Assembly (NCBI GenBank): GCA_038277395.1
Contig: CM076190.1
Span: 235,444,618-235,508,617, forward strand
Direction: 5' to 3'
DNA from: Dryocosmus kuriphilus
Taxonomy: Eukaryota > Arthropoda > Insecta > Hymenoptera > Cynipidae
Length of the DNA stretch: 64,000 nt
Made by a program: the position numbers and the translations under genes. Position 1 is the first letter of the stretch, and every line of letters begins with the position of its first letter. Below, piece after piece: positions 11,867 through 22,429 of the stretch. The notes below the pieces were generated by a model. It was not told the origin of the DNA and ran no database searches. It was given only the letters and a program-made list of their open reading frames with translations.

Positions 11867-13046
11867 ATGGAAGGTAAGGTAGAGCAGAGAATGTCGTTAA
11901 TACGAAGTCCGGTAGACAGAGGGCAGCAGAAGGCCGAAAGTAGCTCAGACTCACGTGGAACGAATAAAAGCCGGAATAGAGGGGATGCAATAGGCGTGAT
12001 AGATAAGAGCAGGGACTTCAGCGGTGGCCACAGTGGCGAACACGAATTCATGACGCCCAGCGGAACAGGAAAAAGAAGGGAGGGGAAGACGACCGCGGGA
12101 AGGGTAGAGAGAAACAGGGCGAGCAACGAGGGGTCGAGGACTTTACTAGAGAAATGGCAACGAAGGGGGAGCTCTACCGGCAGCGAGGGGGATATATCGG
12201 GGATGGATAAAAGGAGAAGAGAAGAGGAGCAAGTATGGGGAAAGAAAAAGCGATTAAAAAATCCAAATTGAAGAAAAAGACCCCAGAAAGGGCAAGAGGG
12301 GAGGGAGATTCTTTTCAGAAAATAGAAGCCTTAATTAATAGTTTCAAGGAGCAGACATATGAAAAGCTCGAAGAAATGCAGAGAAAGGGGGAAGATGTTA
12401 TTAGGTAGGAGGTTAGGAAGGTGAAAGAGTAGTGGGAAGATTGGTATGAACGTTGGAAACTGCAAAAAGAAAAGGTATGGAGTATATTGGAATGTACAGG
12501 AGAGAGGCAGAGGGAGCAAGAGGGAGACAGGAAGAGGAAATGGTACAAATAGAGGAGAGAGTGAGAAAAATGGAGGAGACGAATGAGAATATGAGGGAGA
12601 AAGGAGGAAGTAGTGAGCAATTGTAGGAGGATAATGAGAGGTTAAGCAGGAGATTGAGGCAAGTGCAAAGGAGACTGGAGGGAGAAGAAAGGGCAAAGAG
12701 AAAAAGAAACATAATAATCAAAGGCATGAAAACAGACAGCGAAACAGGAGATGCGGAGATTAGGAAGCTGATAAAAGACATCGGAGCGCAAGTGAGGATG
12801 GAAGAGGTAAAAACAATAGGAAGGAGGGATAGGACGGAATGTTTGCTGTTAGTAAAACTGGGGAGTGAGAAGGAAAAATATGAAGTGATGGAGAAAAAAA
12901 AGGCGCTGAAAGGAAGAAGGGAGAGAATAGAGGAAGATATGACGTGGGCGGAGAGGAAGAGAAAATGGATGATAGAGCGCAGGGCATGGTCAGAGAGGAA
13001 TAAAGGAGAAAGGGTAAGGATTGGAAAAGATAGGATATATGGGTAA
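11867..13046 (+). pseudogene. LINE ORF1 (coiled coil plus RRM-like region), frameshifted
   Basis: ORF1 proteins of LINEs bind the element RNA as a nucleic-acid chaperone. The N-terminal part (11,867-12,271, about 134 codons) is basic and Ser/Gly-rich. After a frameshift a charged Glu/Lys-rich segment suggests a coiled coil (12,320-12,640), broken by stops near 12,408 and 12,430. The last open part (12,654-13,046) holds KRNIIIKGM, the kind of beta strand that starts an ORF1 RNA-recognition motif, and TECLLLVKLGS. The RRM call is by motif resemblance only. Confidence 0.55.
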
Positions 13047-13224
13047 ATAGAGATGAGTGGATATGGGACGAGGAAGTAGAAGACCTGAGGGAAGGTAGAA
13101 AAGGGGCAGAGAAGGGAAGGAGAAATGAAGAAAATAGTAAAGACAGGGAATCAGCGGGGGGGTTTATTCAAAGCAAAAAAAGTTGAGTGGAAGGAATAAA
13201 GCAAGGATAGATAAAGAGAGCGAA

Positions 13225-13975
13225 GTTAAAGTGGCGTTTTGGAATGTGGCAGGATTAAAGAACAAGGATACAGGATTATAGGAAGAAGTGCAAAAATGGG
13301 ATGTCATAATGATGAGTGAAACATGGACGGAGGAGAAGGACTGGAAGGGCCTGAAGAGATGGTTGCCGAAAGGCCACGTATGGGACATGCAAGGAGCAAG
13401 AAAGGAAAATGTAAAAGGAAGGGGTATGGGTGGTATGGTGTCAGGGATAAGAAAGGAGTTGGTAGTAGAAAAGGGAGAACGTAAGAATACGGCAGAAAAG
13501 GAGGGAATAATGGTGAGAAGAATAAAAATGAGGAAAGTAAAAGTGAACATTGTATTTGTGTATAGGAGAAGAGGGGAGGAAGAAGGGTGGAATGTGATAA
13601 AGAAATGGACAGAACAAAAGGAGGAGGATTTGGTGTTAATAGGAGGGGATCTTAATGCGTGGACTGGAGAACAAGGGGGAGAAAGGTGGGATGAAGAAAA
13701 AGAAGTTTATATGAGAAAGCCAAAGCACTAGGAAACGGACAGGGAGGGAAGAAAGCTATTAGAATTGATAGGAGAGGCAGGGTGGTTTATCTGTAATGGC
13801 AATACAAGAGGCGATGAAGAGGGCGAGGTGAAGTTTGTAGGTAAAGGAGACACTGTAATTGATTACATTCTAGCAGAAGAAAGAATCAGGAAGTTAATGG
13901 TGAGAATGAAAGTGGGCGACGAGGTAGGGTCTGAGCACTTCCCAGTGATAGCGACATTGAAAGGTAGAAGCCTAG
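13225..13975 (+). pseudogene. LINE ORF2 endonuclease domain
   Basis: APE-like target-nicking endonuclease. Visible motifs: VAFWNVAGL (near 13,232), SETWTEE (13,315), LVLIGGDLNAWTG (13,630), GDTVIDYILAEE (13,848) and VGSEHFPVIATL (13,927). The catalytic-type Glu, Asp-Leu-Asn and Ser-Glu-His elements are kept. Two in-frame stops interrupt it, one before VQKWDV (near 13,279) and one after KPKH (near 13,729). The frame then shifts near 13,975. Confidence 0.75.
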
Positions 13976-13976
13976 A

Positions 13977-15592
13977 GTGCGGAAAAGGGAATACGGGAGA
14001 AGCTGGGGAGATAAAATTAAAAATGGGAAATTTTGGGGAAATAAGTTAAGGGAATTTACAGAAAGAATGGAAAATGAGAATCTTGGAGGTATGGAAGAGG
14101 AAGGGATAGATAAGGTCATAGAAAATCTTAAAGACGTGATTTTCAGGGTAAGGGCTGAAGTGAGACCTAGAAGCGAAGGAGAGAAATGTAAGAGAGGATG
14201 GTGGGATGTGGAGTGCAGAGAAAGCAAAGTAAAGATTAAAGAATGTGTTAGAAAATGGAGGAGGGGGGAAATAAAGAAAGAAGACTACAACAAGAGGAAA
14301 AAAGAACATAAGAAAATGTTAAGCAAAAAGAAGCAAAGGGAAAAAGAAAGGTACGTGGAAGAGGTGGAGAAAGCGGTGAAGGAAGGGAGAGAATGGAAAG
14401 CGATCAATAGGGAAAGAGGAAGAAAGAGGGGCATAAACGAGGAAATAAAAATGACAGAGTGGACAGAATATATTAAGGGATTACTAGGAGGTGTGGAAAA
14501 TGGGGTTCGGGGAGAAGGGAGGAAGGTAGTTGCCGAGGATGGGGACAGAGGAAACGTGATTAGTAGGGAGGAGATAAATGGAGCAATCGCAAGACTGAAA
14601 CGAAACAAGGCAACAGGAGAGGATGGCATCGAAAACAAAGCACTGAAATATAGTGGGGAAAGGGTAAGAGAAGAGATGTGGAGGATATGTAATAAGGTAT
14701 GGAAAGGAGAAGGTTGGCTGAAGAATGGCGGACAGGGGTTGTAGTACCAGTGATTAAGAAAGGAGAGGGAAAAAATATTAAATACTATAGAGGGGTTACA
14801 ATCATGTCAGTGGGTTACAAAGTTTACGCAGAGGTGCTTAGGAAAAGGCTGGAAAGGCAGGTCGAAGAACGGGGAAGCATACCGCACAACCAAACAGGCT
14901 TTAGAAAAGGAATGAGTACAGCAGACAACATTTATGCGCTTAGCTATTTAGTGAACAGGAACTTAGGTCAGAAGAAAGGAAAACTGGTCGCACTTTTTGT
15001 AGATTTGAAAGCGGCGTTTGACTCAGTCAACAGAACGTTGCTATGGAAGGCCTTAAAAGAGAGAGGAATAGAAGAAAGCCTAGTAGAAAGAATAAAAGAG
15101 ATATTTATAGAAACTGGGATGAAGGTACGAATAGGGAAAAAGAAGGGAGAGGAGTTTTGGACGGGAAGAGGTCTAAGGCAGGGATGACCACTAAGTCCAT
15201 TACTATTCAGTATTCTCCTAGCAGATTTAGAGAAGAAATTGGCAAGGAAAGGAAAAGGGGAACGAAATTGGAAAATGGCAAGCTATATTCGCTAGCATAC
15301 GCGGACGATATAGTATTAATAGCAGATGATGAAAGAGAAATGAGTCTAATGATGAGAATATTTGAAGAATATGTAAGAGAGAAAGACTTAATGGTGAATG
15401 TGAAGATAACTAAGATGATGTGTTTTAGAAAAAGGAGGTTTAGAATAGAGTATGAATGGAAGATGTATGGTAAAGTAGTAGAATTGGTAAAAAAATGTTG
15501 TTACCTTGGGTACTGGTTCGAAACAAGAGGAAGGAATGAGCGGCAGGTAAGAAAGAGATTGGAGTGTGGAAGTAAGGTAATTGGAGAATGAG
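13977..15592 (+). pseudogene. LINE ORF2 reverse transcriptase domain
   Basis: A charged linker (13,977-14,560) leads to NKATGEDGIENKAL (14,605), then VVPVIKKGEGKNIKYYRG (14,738 on, after a frameshift), QTGFRKGMSTADNIY (14,890), ALFVDLKAAFDSVN (14,990, motif A), GRGLRQG followed by a stop (15,184) and PLSPLLFSILLADLE (after the stop), and AYADDIVLIADD (15,295, motif C intact after another frameshift). The thumb region has CCYLGYWFETRG (15,497). Active-site aspartates survive, so the copy may be fairly young; shifts near 14,740, 15,200 and 15,590 break it. Confidence 0.8.
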
Positions 15593-15767
15593 AATATGGA
15601 TGTTTGATGTTTTAGTGTGGTCAGTGGTGAGTTATGGAATGGAAGTTTGGGAATGGAAGGAATAGAAGAGAGTGGAAAGCATGCATGAAAGATTTTTGAG
15701 ATGGGTCATGGGGGTGGTATAGTGCTGCCCAGGTTATATGTTGAGGAAATAGATAGGCCGCGAAAAA

Positions 15768-16334
15768 ATGATAATAAGGCAGCTAAAAAGGGCTTGGAAT
15801 TTTGAAGAAAAACTAAGGAGGGGAGAAGGAAGTAAGATCACGCAAGCGTGTGCAAGGGAGATAGAAGACAAAGAGAGAAGGGGGAACATGGGTGGGTTGA
15901 AATGGGAAGAAGAAAGGTACGCCAGGAGGAGAGAATGGAGTATGAATGGGGAAAATAGAGATTGGCAAGGAATAGAGAACGAGATTTTGGTGAGACAAAG
16001 GGAGGAAAGATGGACAAAAATCGTGAACTCAATGTACAATAGATGGTACAAGATGGTAAAGTGTGAAGGAGAGCCAGAATATTTGAAGAAGTTAAAGAAG
16101 GAGAGTAAATGGAACAGAATGATGAGATTTAGAATGGGAGAGGGAGTAAGAGAGAGTAGGTACTGGATGAACGAGGAGGAGAATCGGTGTAGAATATGTG
16201 GGGATGAGCAAGAATCGTGGATGCATGTGTTGGAAAGGTGTACAGGTGATGAAGAGGAACGGAAATGTTTGGAAGAGAGAGTGAAAGAGATTCTGAATGG
16301 GAATGGACAGGGAGAGAGATGGATGAGGAAGTAG
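15768..16334 (+). pseudogene. LINE ORF2 C-terminal region with CCHC knuckle
   Basis: Open for 188 codons to a stop at 16,332. Rich in Arg, Lys and Glu. It ends with CRICGDEQESWMHVLERC (about 16,190-16,243), a C-x2-C-x8-H-x4-C knuckle typical of the C-terminus of Jockey/I/R1-group ORF2 proteins and thought to contact nucleic acid. The preceding RT part is in another frame, so this is the tail of the same broken ORF2. Confidence 0.75.
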
Positions 16335-16607
16335 GAAAAGTTAGGAGAAAGAAAAGGTCTCATGATATAAGTAAAAGTATAAAGTAGAGTCGAGATAGAA
16401 AAGATCAATGATAGATTGGTAAAGGCAAGAGGAAACGAAAGTCCTGGTCTCGATCGCTAGCGTAGAAATATAAGAGTAGATAATAAGAAAGATTTTATAT
16501 ATTAGCAATAAGATAGCGATAAGGTATGATATAAGGAATTGAATGTATAGATACTTGTAATGGTTTGGTGAAGACTCTTAAACCCGTAAAAGGGAGAGAG
16601 TATAAAT

Positions 16608-16640
16608 AAACATTGATTGATTGATTGATTGATTGATTGT
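16608..16640. repeat. (GATT)n tail of the LINE
   Basis: Seven or so TTGA/GATT units directly after AATAAACA; they mark the 3' end of the LINE. Confidence 0.85.
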
Positions 16641-17255
16641 AAACTTGAGAAATTTTAGAAGAATGTCTGAAATTTTTTAAATTTTGTAAGTATTTGGTCA
16701 TTTCAGAAATTTTCGGGAATTTTTTTAATGTTTGGAAGCTTTGAAAATTATTAGAATTTTAGAACATTTTCAAATTTTAGGACGTTTTAATAATATTTGG
16801 AGACCTTTAGAATTTTGAAAATGTTTTGAAATGGAAATATTTAAAAAGTTTGGAATTGTTGAAAAGGAAGTCTCTAAAATTTGGAAAAATTTGGAAACAT
16901 TTAGAAATTTATGGGAACTGTCAATTATCAATATGCTTGATAATTTTGAAAATGTAATAAAACGTTAAGCTTTGCTAATTTTAGAAATTTTATAATTTTT
17001 TAATTTTTGAAAAACTCTTAATATTTCTAAACTTAAAAAGATCGGAATATTTCGAAAAAGTCGGAAACATTTCGGAAATTTTGACAAATTTGTGAAATTA
17101 TAAAAACTTTACAAAGTTTAAAAATCCTTAAATATTTCTTGGAAATTTTTGAATATTTTGGAAACTTTTTTAAAGTTAGGTTTTTGGAAATGTTTGCAAA
17201 TTTGTTTAAAATTTTGAAAATTTGGAAAAATTTTGCAGATGTTTGGAATTTATGA
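16641..17255. repeat. Degenerate A/T phased array (GAAATTTTG type)
   Basis: Continuous recurrence of GAAATTTT, TTTGGAA and AAAATTTTG phrases with no exact unit; matches 11,036-11,460 in texture. Confidence 0.55.
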
Positions 17256-17639
17256 AATTACTAGCTGTTGCCCGGCCACGTGTTTGAAGTATAAGCTTCG
17301 CGCTCCGATATATTTAAGCTTCGCGCTTTATGCTCGGATGGTTTTGGTTCTTGCACATCGTGCTCGGTATTCGTTACTTGGGTCTTAAAATTTCAAAACG
17401 CATACGTTTAATGAGATTATTAAACTTGAGTTTTATATTAAAAATTACAAAAGAAATTATGTTACTTAAGGCTCTATCGGACTTAAGGAATACATTCTAA
17501 TCATGACACTCGCGCTTCGCGCTCGACAAAAGTGTTTTTTTTAAAACACATTGTAGATTGGTGAAGCTTTTGTGATTTTCGAAATTTGCACAGTGCAGGA
17601 TTTCGATTCTTAAAAGCAAAACGATGAGTGTTATAAATA

Positions 17640-18240
17640 AATTTTGTAGCTCTTTCCAAGGTGAACAATTCTGCATGTTAATATTCTCTCATATCTTGCA
17701 TAGTTTTGCTGAAAAGTGGTTTTCTTTATATTTCATAATATATTTCACGAATAAGCCAAAAACTACGCGTCTATTTAAAAAAATTATAGAGACCAAATTA
17801 TTAGATTTTTTGGAGCTGAACAACTTCGCTTATTATAATTTTTTTCGTATCGTGCGTAGCTTGACGGTAAATTTGAGTTCCTTATTTTTGATAAAGCTTT
17901 CGCGGATAAAGCAAACACCGTGCATTTCATCAAAAAATAGTAGGTACAAAATTTGTAGATCCTTTTAAGCTGAACAACTTTATTAATTATCACTTTTTTC
18001 GTATCTTGAATATTTTGGTATGAAACCACAGTTTCATTTTTAATTTTTCTCGATTAAAACAGAAATGGTGCATTTTATAAAAAAAATGGTTAAAACCAAA
18101 TTTTTAGATTTTTTTGAGATGAAAAATTTTATTATCTATTGTTCTTTTGTATATCACATATTTTGGTCGGAAAATGGATTTTCTGATTTTGTTAAAACCG
18201 CTTTTGATGGATGAAACAATAACTACTGGTCAAAAACCGC
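17640..18240 (+). repeat. Tandem array, 4 units of about 152 bp (left arm)
   Basis: Phrases of the type TTTGTAGA..TTTTTGAGCTGAACAAC start near 17,642, 17,799, 17,951 and 18,100. Each unit contains TCTTGCATAG(T) and CATTTTATCAAAAAA-like phrases. Short reading frames across it are by-products. Confidence 0.7.
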
Positions 18241-18292
18241 TGGTTAAGGAACTCGCCCTTTCTTTTTAAGCATTAAGGAAGTGTGCCTTTTC

Positions 18293-18503
18293 GGATTCAG
18301 GGGGTCACGAAAAGTCGAGATTTCCTGAAATCCGCGAAAGCTGTTTTTCATATAAAACTAATACCTTCTCATTGAGATGAGAACGTAGTATATTGAGATT
18401 CTTACATTCTCATCTCAACGAGAATGTATTAGTTTTATGTGAAAAATGACTTTCGCGGATTTCATGAAATCTCGACGTTTCGTGACACCCTGAATCCGAA
18501 AAA
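18293..18503. repeat. Central hairpin of the foldback element
   Basis: TTCGGATTCAGGGGGTCACG (18,293) is mirrored by CGTGACACCCTGAATCCGAA near 18,484-18,503. Inside, CATATAAAACTAATAC pairs with GTATTAGTTTTATGTG and ATTGAGATGAGAA with TTCTCATCTCAA. The loop is about 15 bp. Confidence 0.8.
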
Positions 18504-18529
18504 ACATGTTTTACGACGGTGTCTCTCTG

Positions 18530-18605
18530 TTGTTTTCGTCTTTGTCATCGTTATCGTCGTAGTCGTCATTGTCGTTGTCGTCGTCGTCGTCGCCGTCGTT
18601 GGAGT
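18530..18605 (+). repeat. (GTC/GTT)n microsatellite
   Basis: Imperfect trinucleotide run (GTCGTCGTC with GTT, GTA and GCC variants). It produces a Val-rich frame on one strand and an Asp/Asn-rich one on the other, neither of which is a gene. The inverted contig ends close to the homologous position, beside the second N gap. Confidence 0.85.
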
Positions 18606-18699
18606 CTGTTCCCACGATAACTTTCGGAGGACTAATAAGATTGGATTGCGTTTTTGCACACTTCTTTAAGGAGTAAAAAGAAAGGACATTTTCGTTAGC

Positions 18700-19310
18700 C
18701 AACGATTTTTGACCAGTGGTTATGGTTTTATTCATCAAAAGCTGTTCTCACAAAATCAAAAAAAATTTTTCGGATAAACTATGCGAAATACAAAAGAAAA
18801 TAAAAAATAAAATTGTTTATCTAAAAAAAACTACAAAGTTACAGCCATTTTTTGATAAAATGCACGGTCTTTATTGTAATCGTAAAAACGTTATCAATAA
18901 CAAAAAACTGTGTTTTGTTGCCAAAATATTGAAGATATGAAAAAATGGTTCCAAGCAAAGTTGTTTAACACAAAAAGTTCTACAAATTTTTTTAAAACTA
19001 TTTTTTGCCAACATGCAGGATTCTTGTTTTAATCGAGAAAACGTTATTAGGAACAAAGAATTTCAAATTTCCCGCCAAACTATGTAAGATACGGAAAAAG
19101 GATAAGAAACAAAGTTATTCACCTCAAAAATATCTACAAATTTGCTTTCTACCATTTTTTTGAGCAGACTCGTAGTTTTTGGCTTATTTGTGAAATATAT
19201 TATTAAATATAAAGAAAAACACTTTTCAGCAAAACTATGCAAGATATGAGAAAATATTAACAAGCAGAATTGTGCACCTTAGAAAGAGCTACAAAATTTA
19301 CTTGTAAGAC
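18700..19310 (-). repeat. Tandem array, about 152-bp unit (right arm)
   Basis: Inverted counterpart of the left-arm array: CTACAAA-type unit ends at about 18,830, 18,985, 19,135 and 19,290. Confidence 0.7.
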
Positions 19311-19824
19311 TCACCGTTTTACTTCTAACAATCGAAATCGTGCATTGTGAAAATTTGGAAAATCAGAAGAAAACTTTACGAATCTACAATATCTTTAAAA
19401 AAAATTTAACTGTCGAGCGCGAAGCGCGAGTGTCATGATGAGAATGTATTCCTTAAGGTCGATAGACACTTAAGTAAAATAATTTCTTTTGTAATTTCTA
19501 ATAAAAAATTCAAATTTAATAATCTCATTAAAAGTAGGTATTTTCGAATTTTAAGATCCACGTAACGAATACCCAGCTCGATGTGGAAGGACCAAAAACA
19601 TCCGAGCGCGGAGCGCGAGGTTTAAATATATCGGACCGCGAAGCACGACGACCACCACCAAACCGGGCGCCCTAAGCGTGCTCATACTTCGCGCAGAGGG
19701 CGGGGCGCGAAGCGCAGGACCAGAATGTGCCCGCGAGGCGGGCAGACTTTTTTTAAATATGTTTCTCGTATCGGTATGGAGGATAAAAGCGAAATTTGAA
19801 AGAAAAAAAGTATTCTTTACGTAC

Positions 19825-19951
19825 CTTGCATCGTATGGCTTTGATGATCTAGGCAATCTCTGAGTATTTCAGGAATCAGTATCGACAAGTTGCCTAACGT
19901 ATTTTTTTGGTAAAGCTTTAAAAGCACTGAGACGCTTTGTGTGATAACCAT
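19825..19951 (-). CDS. Possible first coding exon, unrecognised
   Basis: On the minus strand an ATG (19,951-19,949, context CACGATGG) opens 42 codons (MVITQSVSVLLKLY at the start, CLDHQSHTMQ at the end). It closes at CAAG followed by GTACGTAAAG, a near-ideal 5' splice donor in phase 1. An in-frame stop lies shortly upstream. No matching downstream exon was found, because the minus direction runs into the foldback element. The sequence resembles nothing I know. Could be chance; kept because the donor is strong. Confidence 0.2.
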
Positions 19952-20187
19952 CGTGGTCACTCACTGTCGCGAGGAAAGATACGCCGCCTCCTTTTAAACA
20001 TTTCTTTATGCGAATTTCCTGAATTTTAAACATCGATCAAGATTTTTTGGAGAGAACAAAAGTATTTTATGAGACGCTTTTTTGCAAAAAACGCATTTTA
20101 ATTTCACCATGTTGCACGCTTCACATTGAAATTTGTCACTGCAGGTGCGCTCATTTACATGTTGAAACTTGTCAACCTAGTTCACGG

Positions 20188-20212
20188 CTCATACCATGGC
20201 CGTACGCAGGAT

Positions 20213-20257
<45 letters not shown>

Positions 20258-20475
20258 TAATTTTTATGAAAAAAGAAAGGAGCTATACGAAGAAAACTAT
20301 CAACAAATTGATGAACACTGATGATGAATCAAAATATACCCTGATAAAATTTTATTCATGATTGTAAAATTTTCCTAATCAGAAAGTTCAGAAAATTCTA
20401 AAAATTGTAGTTCGAAATCCTCCTGAGGGGTGGTTTAACCCACCCCCATCCCCCTGCACACGGGCCTGGTTTATA
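20188..20475. mobile_element. Small inverted-repeat element with G homopolymer
   Basis: GGCCGTACGCAGGATTTG followed by 40 G (20,215-20,254) on the left is matched on the right, inverted, by CCCCCTGCACACGGGCC (about 20,450-20,467) preceded by CCACCCCCAT. The pair encloses about 290 bp without a gene. A MITE-like unit is likely; the family is not assigned. The long G run is hard to sequence and its length should not be trusted. Confidence 0.45.
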
Positions 20476-22429
20476 TAAAGAAAAGTTTCGTACCGTTTCC
20501 TAGTGTTCCTGTACTCTTGCACTGAATAGAACTTTCCAAAGACCGCGCGCGGGCTTTTGCAGCGGTGACTTTGACGATCACTTGCTGTAGGTTTGTCCCG
20601 CGAATGGATCGTAAACACACTGTTTTCACATGTGCAATGTGATCCTCTGTGATCGTGAAAAATTTCAAGTGCGAGTACTCAAGTCAATTTTTGACAAAAT
20701 TTGGATACTTTTACGTGCTTATAAGCGGTAGATTGTCCCGTCAAACGACTGTAAGTGGTCTTTTTCTGACATCGCCTGATGTCAGTTGACAACCCCCCCA
20801 ACAGGTCAACGACGAGAAAATAAGGTTTTTTTTATTACATATTTTTCACGCTCCTGACACCAGAAGGTCTCAAGGTGCGATGTAAGTATTCTTTTTTGGT
20901 GATGGACATAATTAAATTAAAGACCACGATAAACTTCCATTGACGAGGAAATCGGTACTCTTTTACTGTCGCTAGCTCCCGGGCTATACCGACTTCTAGC
21001 TTAAAACGCCAATAAAATAATAATGAAACATGAATTGGGTACTTAATGATTCTGAATTATAATCTGAAAAACTTATTTTTTTGTATAAGTAACAGATTTC
21101 TGTCGAAAAATTTTAACATAACGTTAAATTCTTCTAAGGTTTTAAACTTTCTTTGAAACGTGAATTGATATTTCCGGTGAAAATCAAGTGGTTAAGCTAC
21201 AATTGTACAAGCATGATGCATGTTTTTTAAATCTAACGATTTTTTACCAAAAATACCGGTTTCCGGTGTAAAACACTAACATAATTCAAAATTTAAAAAA
21301 ATTTTAACTGTTGATAAGATTATAACTTTTATGTTCCATGGTATCGATTTTATTTTCCGAACACAAATTAATTCAATTACTGAACTATTCTCATATTTTT
21401 TGTCTAACCGCTATCTAGCTATGACACACAGATAAACGCTAGTAGGTTGACTCACTTAAGCTTTCAAAGTATTACACATAATATTTTACATCCCGAAATT
21501 AAATACATTTTCATTTTTTTTTAAATGTGAAACACCACCAACCAATTCAAAATTCTTAAAAGATTCTAAATCGTGACTTTGTGAAACCTTTTGAAATTTT
21601 TTGAAACATTTGAAATCTTAGTCAAACGTTTTGAAATCCTAAAAATATTTGGAAATCTATGTGACATTTTTGAAATGTTTGTAAAATCTTTTTAAGTCTT
21701 TTGAATCTTTTAAAGTTATTTAAAATTTTGTAAAATATTTGAAATAAAATTGTAAAATTAAAATTTCTTGTCTTAGTCTATGATACAATAATTGTAATTT
21801 AGATGATGCAATTGAAATTTCTTAAATGGACTAATAGCAAAAATTCAAAACAACTTTCCGAAAATTGATAGTCATAATATAAATCATACTGCATAGAACG
21901 AATCATATTGCATAAATATAGGCAAAAAATGCATATCATAAATCACATAAATACTGATGGCCAATTTATAAATTTGGACGTAGTTCCTAGAACTTCGGAT
22001 ATCCGAATTTTTTGAAAATACGTATACGTACGTAATTTAGTGCACTGATTACGAATATGAGAGCCAAATTAGCGAAAGGTTCAGTGTCAAGGATAAAAGT
22101 GCAAGAGATTTTTTTGTAAACTACTTTTCCCTTCTATTTCAAAGAACATAGATCTCACCGAAAAATAATTTTTAAACTTTTTTATAAAGGCTGTAGAACA
22201 CAAAGCAATACGTTGTCCTCTGCGAAACACCTTTTTGAAGTGAGAACTTCTTTGGCGGCGCTGCCTCGAATGAGCACCAATTTCGTTGAACGTCCGTACG
22301 TTCGAATAACTGGCGGCGTGATGCGAGTCAGGAGAGGGGCAGCATTGAAGTGAGAGGCGAGAGTAGTACTATAAGGTGAAAGACAAATGCGGGACATAAC
22401 GCGCACGTAGAGTCACGCGTGCAGATTCC
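20476..22429. other. Non-coding, AT-rich
   Basis: No supported gene. 21,535-21,765 is another degenerate array (TTTGAAATCTT-type phrases). The minus reading frame at 22,182-22,406 is preserved in the inverted contig only because the two are near-identical there; it shows no domain. Confidence 0.45.

Larger units (their letters stand above)
11480..16640 (+). mobile_element. Purine-rich APE-type LINE, long copy 1
   Basis: Non-LTR retrotransposon with a GA-rich leader (11,480-11,866), ORF1 (11,867-13,046) and ORF2 (about 13,225-16,334) containing endonuclease, reverse transcriptase and a CCHC knuckle, then a 3' untranslated region ending in a (GATT)n tail at 16,610-16,640. The 3' end contains AAAGGGAGAGAGTATA, also found at the end of the second copy (57,590-60,005). 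The domain order fits the Jockey/I/R1 group. The strand bias is extreme: the plus strand is mostly A and G. Frameshifts and a few stops make it inactive. Confidence 0.85.
17263..19690. mobile_element. Large foldback element with tandem-repeat arms
   Basis: The left arm (17,263-18,385) and right arm (18,402-19,690) are reverse complements of each other around a centre near 18,393. Each arm runs outward as: central hairpin (CGAAA..TCGAGATTTC), an array of four 148-157-bp units, a block with TGACACTCGCGCTTCGCGCTCG (17,505; inverted at 19,412), a conserved AT-rich block with CCTTAAG, and an end rich in CGCGCTTCGCGC-like palindromes. The right arm also holds a GTC microsatellite. No transposase frame exists. 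The unit also occurs at 54,890-55,590, so this is a dispersed family. The physical state (mobile or segmental) is inferred from the dispersal. Confidence 0.75.

Noticed and set aside
11371..12126. 251-codon minus-strand open frame
   Set aside because: It mirrors the purine-rich LINE leader and ORF1; Leu/Ser/Pro/Thr-only composition is what a GA-rich strand gives in reverse. No domain.
12315..12987. Several 75-122-codon minus frames, rich in Ser/Leu/Phe/Pro
   Set aside because: Overlapping in all three frames, all antisense to LINE ORF1; composition artefact.
13164..13550. 128-codon minus frame, and similar ones at 13,886-14,638 and 15,734-16,408
   Set aside because: Antisense to LINE ORF2 with the same low-complexity make-up.
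18439..18738. Val-rich and Asp-rich frames over the GTC tract
   Set aside because: Microsatellite translation in opposite strands.
17640..19310. CRISPR array or bacterial repeat
   Set aside because: Repeats are about 152 bp, diverged and contiguous, with no spacers, in a clearly eukaryotic context.
22182..22406. 74-codon minus frame conserved in both arms
   Set aside because: Conservation only reflects the near-identical inverted copy; no domain, no splice context.
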